A stretch of DNA of 64,000 nt from Benincasa hispida. Lineage: Eukaryota > Streptophyta > Magnoliopsida > Cucurbitales > Cucurbitaceae. The position numbers were made by a program, and so were the translations under genes. Under the pieces are notes generated by a model that worked only from the letters and a program-made list of their open reading frames with translations, did no database searches and was not told the origin of the DNA. Location of the stretch: NCBI RefSeq assembly GCF_009727055.1, contig NC_052359.1, positions 18,891,322-18,955,321 on the forward strand. The letters run 5' to 3'. Positions 59,922 to 64,000 of the stretch are shown here, piece by piece; the stretch's first letter is position 1; every line of letters begins with the position of its first letter.

Positions 59922-60734
59922 AGCTTAATTTTCAAAAACAAAAATAAAAAACTAAATGGTTACCAAATGTGACTAAAACGATTATCAAAGAGAGTCTTAT
60001 GACAAATTCAAAGTTATGAATAAAGAGTTTAGACATCGAAAATTTTAGTTATAATTATAATTTGTTTAAGAACTAGTTATTAATTTTTTCAAGTCTGAAT
60101 TGAAACAGATATATTCTCAAAATTCATGGACAACGGTGGAAAATTAAAAGAATCATTGGGTAATGATGAAGGAGGAATTTTCAGCTTATATGAAGCATCA
60201 CATATGAGGGGACATGAATAAGCTATGCTCGAGGAAACTCCTGAATTTACTACCATACATCTTAAAACATATATTGAATACTCAAATAATCCTCATTTTG
60301 CATCTGAAGTTGGCAATGCCTTGAAATTGCCCATTAGAAAAGGTGTTACAAGAATCAAGGCAAGAGAGTATTTGGGAATATACCAACAAGATCCTTCCCA
60401 TAATGACACTTTCCTTACATTCTCAAAACTAGACTTCAATATATTACAAAAACATCACCAAAAGTAGCTATGTGAAATCTGTAGGTACTCCTACCATTAT
60501 AATATGCTTCCATTTTCGTATCAAGCAAGATAATTCTAACTAACTTTATCGGTATTATCTGTAGATGAGAATAGGTATAATATGCTTCTATTTCAAAAAC
60601 GAAAAACTAAAACTCAAATAGCTACTTAACTGGAACTATGTTCATATATGATTTAACTAAAAGGTATTATTAATCTATTATTAATATTTTTTATTACTTG
60701 TATCTAATAATAAATGTTGATCGTATGATGATTA

Positions 60735-61830
60735 TGTTGGAGTTAACATGCAAGATGCTGAAGCAATTAGGTTCTTAAGCACTCTAATTCCATCAATTTT
60801 TTACAATCTAGCAAGCATGTTCATATGAATGAAATAGGGTTTCATAAATTATACTTTTGTTGAACTTCTCAATTACTGAAATCCAGCTTAAATCTTCACA
60901 CCAAAACCTTGTAACCACCACTTTATCTTCCCTACTATTCTCTAGAAACTTAGATAGAATGGTGGAACCCAAAATGAGGTTGAATCGTGAAAGGATTTTG
61001 GAGAAATTTTCCAGATTTTGTGTCCATGGTCTAGAGAGAACATCTTCTCTTCCAACGTTCAATTGCATCACTTTCTTAGCAGATGTTTTTTTTTTTTCTG
61101 TTTTATTCTTCTTGAACATGCAATTTCATTTTCTAGGAATTTGACACAAATCCCACTTAATTTGAATGGTAAAATGAGCGTTTAAAGTTGGTAAAATCCC
61201 ACTTAGGGTATTTTCCAATTTTCAATAGAACTATTTAATAATAAATTTAAATTTAGATTTTTACTTTGAAATAAAATTTCAAAAAGATAAATTGTAAAAA
61301 TAATAATATTAATTCAAGAATTAATAATTAATAATTAATTTTAAACCACCTCTTTACTATCCAAAAATCAGGTAGGAGAGAATTTCGTCTTTCACCCTAT
61401 GTCCTGAGCTAATTACCTGGTCTTACATCTGAAATGAGAGGCTTATGAGCCAGTGCTATAGGGTCCACCCTTACCTATGCAAATCTAAGGATATTCCCAA
61501 AAAAAACAAGAGTTCATAGTTAGCTCAGAATTAAATTCAAATTACTTAGGTCATTGCTATGAAATAGTCCGTCTTAAAAAGTAAACAACATTATAAAGTA
61601 AGAGTCACTTATTTCTTGGTCTGGTCTTATACAAACTCTTTGTATAGCATGCCTCACTCGCATGTCTCCACATGAACGATTTAGGATTACATCGTTTGTA
61701 CTAAATACAAAGTGAGTCACATCCAATATTGTTTACAAAATAAGGTACCCAGCCTTATCCGTATATTTTAGACCATTTTGGCTATCTACTCGAATTTGAT
61801 CCACTCTTATCTCTCCACATGAATAACATC
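60735..61830. mobile_element. Deleted copy of the intron-3 solo LTR in TPS-D
   Basis: Starts tgttggagttaacatgcaag after gatta, as in TPS-C but with the ancestral TG kept. It lacks the part equivalent to about 33060-33690 and everything after about 34100, up to the DNA before exon 4. It was therefore present before the C/D duplication and later deleted. Short ORFs near 60808-61144 lie inside it. Confidence 0.82.
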
Positions 61831-62519
61831 TTAATGCAAATTATTTCTACATTTAGCGTTGATCTTTGTTGACAACATGGGCAAATTTGAAATAAAATGA
61901 ATGCAAATAATAAATTACTATAGGTGGTGGAATGAATTGAAGGACCTAACGAACTTTCCATTTGCGAGAGATAGAATTGTGGAGGATTACTTTTGGGTAT
62001 TGGGTGTATATTTCGAATCTCATTTCAATGTGGAAGGGAAAATATCAACTAAAGTGATCGTCATGACCACAATTATAGATGATATTTATGATGCTTATGG
62101 AACATTATTTGCAGAACTCCAAGTTTTCACTTTAGCAATCAACAGGTTACTTTCTTTACCCTCTGTCTTGTGGAACTCAAAGTTATTGTTTTTTAGGTTT
62201 CTATTTCAAAAAGTTAACTATACTACAAATTATTCTTGTGTGGACTATTTATTGAAATTTTTTGGATTGTTTTCAAATATAAGAAGATGAATGAAAATAT
62301 TTTCAGATATAGCAAAAATTCACAGTTTATATGCGATAGACTATGATAGACTACTATTTGTGTCTATCTGTATCATGATAGAGCGAAGCTTTATGTGATA
62401 GGGGTGCTAACCAAACCAGAAAGCAAGGGTTTGAGAATCTTCTTGTTGAACTTGATGCTCGTAACACAAATAGTAGTTTATCTCGTTGAATTTGATTCTC
62501 GTCGGATTGAGGTTGTTAA

Positions 62520-64000
62520 ACTAACTACAGCCAACATACTAACTATAGTACACAAAATATACTAACAAACTAACTACATTAATGGAATGTTGTTAAGAGA
62601 ACCAATATAAGTACTAATAAATAGAAAAAGGAGGGAAGAAGAAAAATGTAGGACCACTTGATAACGTTTTCGTTTCCCATTTCCCATTTTTCGTTTCTTG
62701 TTTACTGTTTTTAATTTTCTATTTTTTAAAAAAATTAGAAATAAAAATATCTTTAATAACTATTTATGATTCTTGTTTCTTGAGGAAAAAAAAGAGAAAG
62801 ACAGAAACAAAAACTTGTTAGATAATCATTTGTTATTTCTTGTTTCTTATATATTTTTTTCCTTATGTTTTCTCCTTTTTCATAGTTTAAACTTTCTTCC
62901 TTTTCATATTTAAATATAATTTAATTATGTAAAATAAAAATATATAGTATGCATTCAAATATAGAAACAAAATTATTTAACATTTCCATTATCAAACACA
63001 AATTAGTCCCGATTGAAAATTAATAAAGATAATACAATTGCTTCTATCATTCATATACATATTACTAAAATTTGATTCGCAATATTATTTATCACTCAAG
63101 TCATTTTTCTTAAATAATGTAGACTCAAATCCATCTCAATTATATTATCATGTAAATGTCGACGTGTTGTGTTTGAAAAATAATATCCAAGTAAACAAAA
63201 TTTATATATTATAAAAATCTAACCAATTTCGAATGTACTAAAAATAAAAAATAAAATTAGAATAATATATAAACATGCATCTTACAAAAAAAAATTCAAA
63301 ATTAAAAAAAATAGTTAAATCTACGTATTAAAAATTTGAAATTTGAAAATCTAAATATGAAAAATATAAACAAAATAAATAATAAATAAAAGAAAGAAAA
63401 TAAAAGAAAGAGAGAAATATAGAAAAAATAATAGAAGAAAGAAAATGTAAAAACTGGAAAAAAAGAAAACAAAATAAACATATCTCACCTGGCCTTTTAT
63501 GAAGTATCAAACCAAAACTAAGAAGTTAAAAAGAGTTTGAAGTAGGCTCCTACCAACCTGCCAACAAACGAACCCTACTTTTTTGGTTCATATTAGAAAC
63601 AAATTATAATAAAACAGAAACAAAATAGGGAAAAACTACTTTGTGTAGTTTATCGAATTTCACTTTATTTTTGGAAATATTTTTCAAAATTTAAAATTAA
63701 GAAACAGAAACGGTTATCAAATAAATTAGATTTTTAAAAAATGAGATGTAAAAACAGGAAATATGAAACAGAAACATTATCAAACAAATCCATAGTTTAT
63801 GAAATTTAGTCTAAATTGTAATTAAAAATATTTTTAAAATTTTAAAAATAAAAATGAGATAGATTACCAAACAAACATGTTCTTTAAAAATAAAAAATAA
63901 AAAAATGAGAACAATAAATAATAAAGAAAAACGTTGACTAACGTAACTTCAATAAAAAAGTTTATTTTTGTCAAATAAACAAACAAGTTATCCATTACAA
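62520..64000 (-). repeat. Dispersed repeat R, copy 5 (inverted, runs off the window)
   Basis: Reverse complement of R: 'actaactacagccaacatac' at 62521 corresponds to 12900, and 63480-63600 corresponds to the caaagcacgctacctaccaa phrase region. It continues to the R start region by 64000. No Copia element is inserted in this copy. Confidence 0.7.

Larger units (their letters stand above)
57169..62145 (+). pseudogene. TPS: Terpene synthase pseudogene D (exons 2-4)
   Basis: A duplicate of TPS-C lacking exon 1 and exons 5-7. Exon 2 is about 57169-57414 (LKEEIER, then after a one-base shift NPIDKLKFVDSIQTLGLFYH to LLFRLLG), with a TAA where Gln is expected before QGYKIS. Exon 3 is 60109-60484, with [20 protein letters not shown], a TAA after [24 protein letters not shown], and a TAG after HHQK. 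Exon 4 is 61924-62145, open, with [32 protein letters not shown] and an extra codon after it (LFAEL for FEEL). Unlike C, exon 3 lacks the 8-bp duplication. Intron 2 holds one solo LTR and intron 3 another. Confidence 0.88.

Noticed and set aside
1..64000. CRISPR arrays, tRNA or rRNA genes
   Set aside because: The tandem repeats present are contiguous satellites without regular unique spacers, and I found no cloverleaf or rRNA sequence; only one tRNA-like SINE head was seen.

Overview
The window is plant nuclear DNA, about two-thirds A+T or more, with seven-exon terpene synthase (TPS) remnants and nested LTR retrotransposons and a CACTA transposon. It is not bacterial: there are no operons or ribosome binding sites, and every coding signal is either intron-split or part of a transposable element. 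A cucurbit such as melon or cucumber is my best guess. That guess rests on recognising the repeat style (Athila-type and Del/Tekay-type LTRs, short elements rich in 'gatagac/gtctatc' palindromes) and is inference. I see no protein-coding gene that looks intact; the window is a graveyard of a TPS cluster.

Layout. 1-5719: 3' half of a TPS pseudogene (A), a Copia gag relic, and the start of an AT-rich dispersed repeat I call R. 5720-10792: a 5.1-kb Ty1/Copia element inserted into R, with a coding-looking minisatellite in both LTRs. 10793-13195: the rest of R. 13196-14979: nothing recognisable. 14980-20180: second copy of the 1-12450 segment, with TPS pseudogene B, the gag relic and R, but lacking TPS exon 7 and the Copia element. 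20200-23130: inverted-repeat arms around a 100-N assembly gap at 22642-22741, with a minus-strand TPS promoter and exon 1. 23955-26900: inverted copy of the gag relic plus R. 26901-28618: direct partial copy of R and flanking DNA, with many small indels.

28650-36633: the most complete TPS gene (C), with TATA box, seven exons, both metal-binding motifs and a solo LTR in intron 3. It carries frame-breaking indels in at least four exons. 36634-39269: a truncated minus-strand Copia element inserted into a minus-strand CACTA transposase gene. 39270-40456 and 50286-52181: the CACTA element, split by a 9.8-kb Athila-like Ty3/Gypsy element at 40457-50285 (LTRs 1669 bp each, target duplication ACAAC). 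52239-53158: a second CACTA end. 53200-53980: a Gypsy LTR remnant. 53980-57168: mostly featureless apart from a SINE-like unit. 57169-62145: TPS pseudogene D (exons 2-4), a duplicate of C that shares its intron-3 solo LTR and has gained a second solo LTR in intron 2. 62520-64000: another inverted R copy.

How it fits together. By exon structure, DDxxD and NDxxSxxxE motifs and the lack of a plastid transit peptide, the ancestral gene was a cytosolic TPS-a type (sesquiterpene) synthase. It multiplied by segmental duplication and inversion, and its copies decayed as transposons inserted. The points most worth checking are the head-to-head TPS promoter/exon-1 pair next to the gap, the poor-looking sequence just right of it, the Copia LTR minisatellite ORF, and the insertion-dated duplication of genes C and D.
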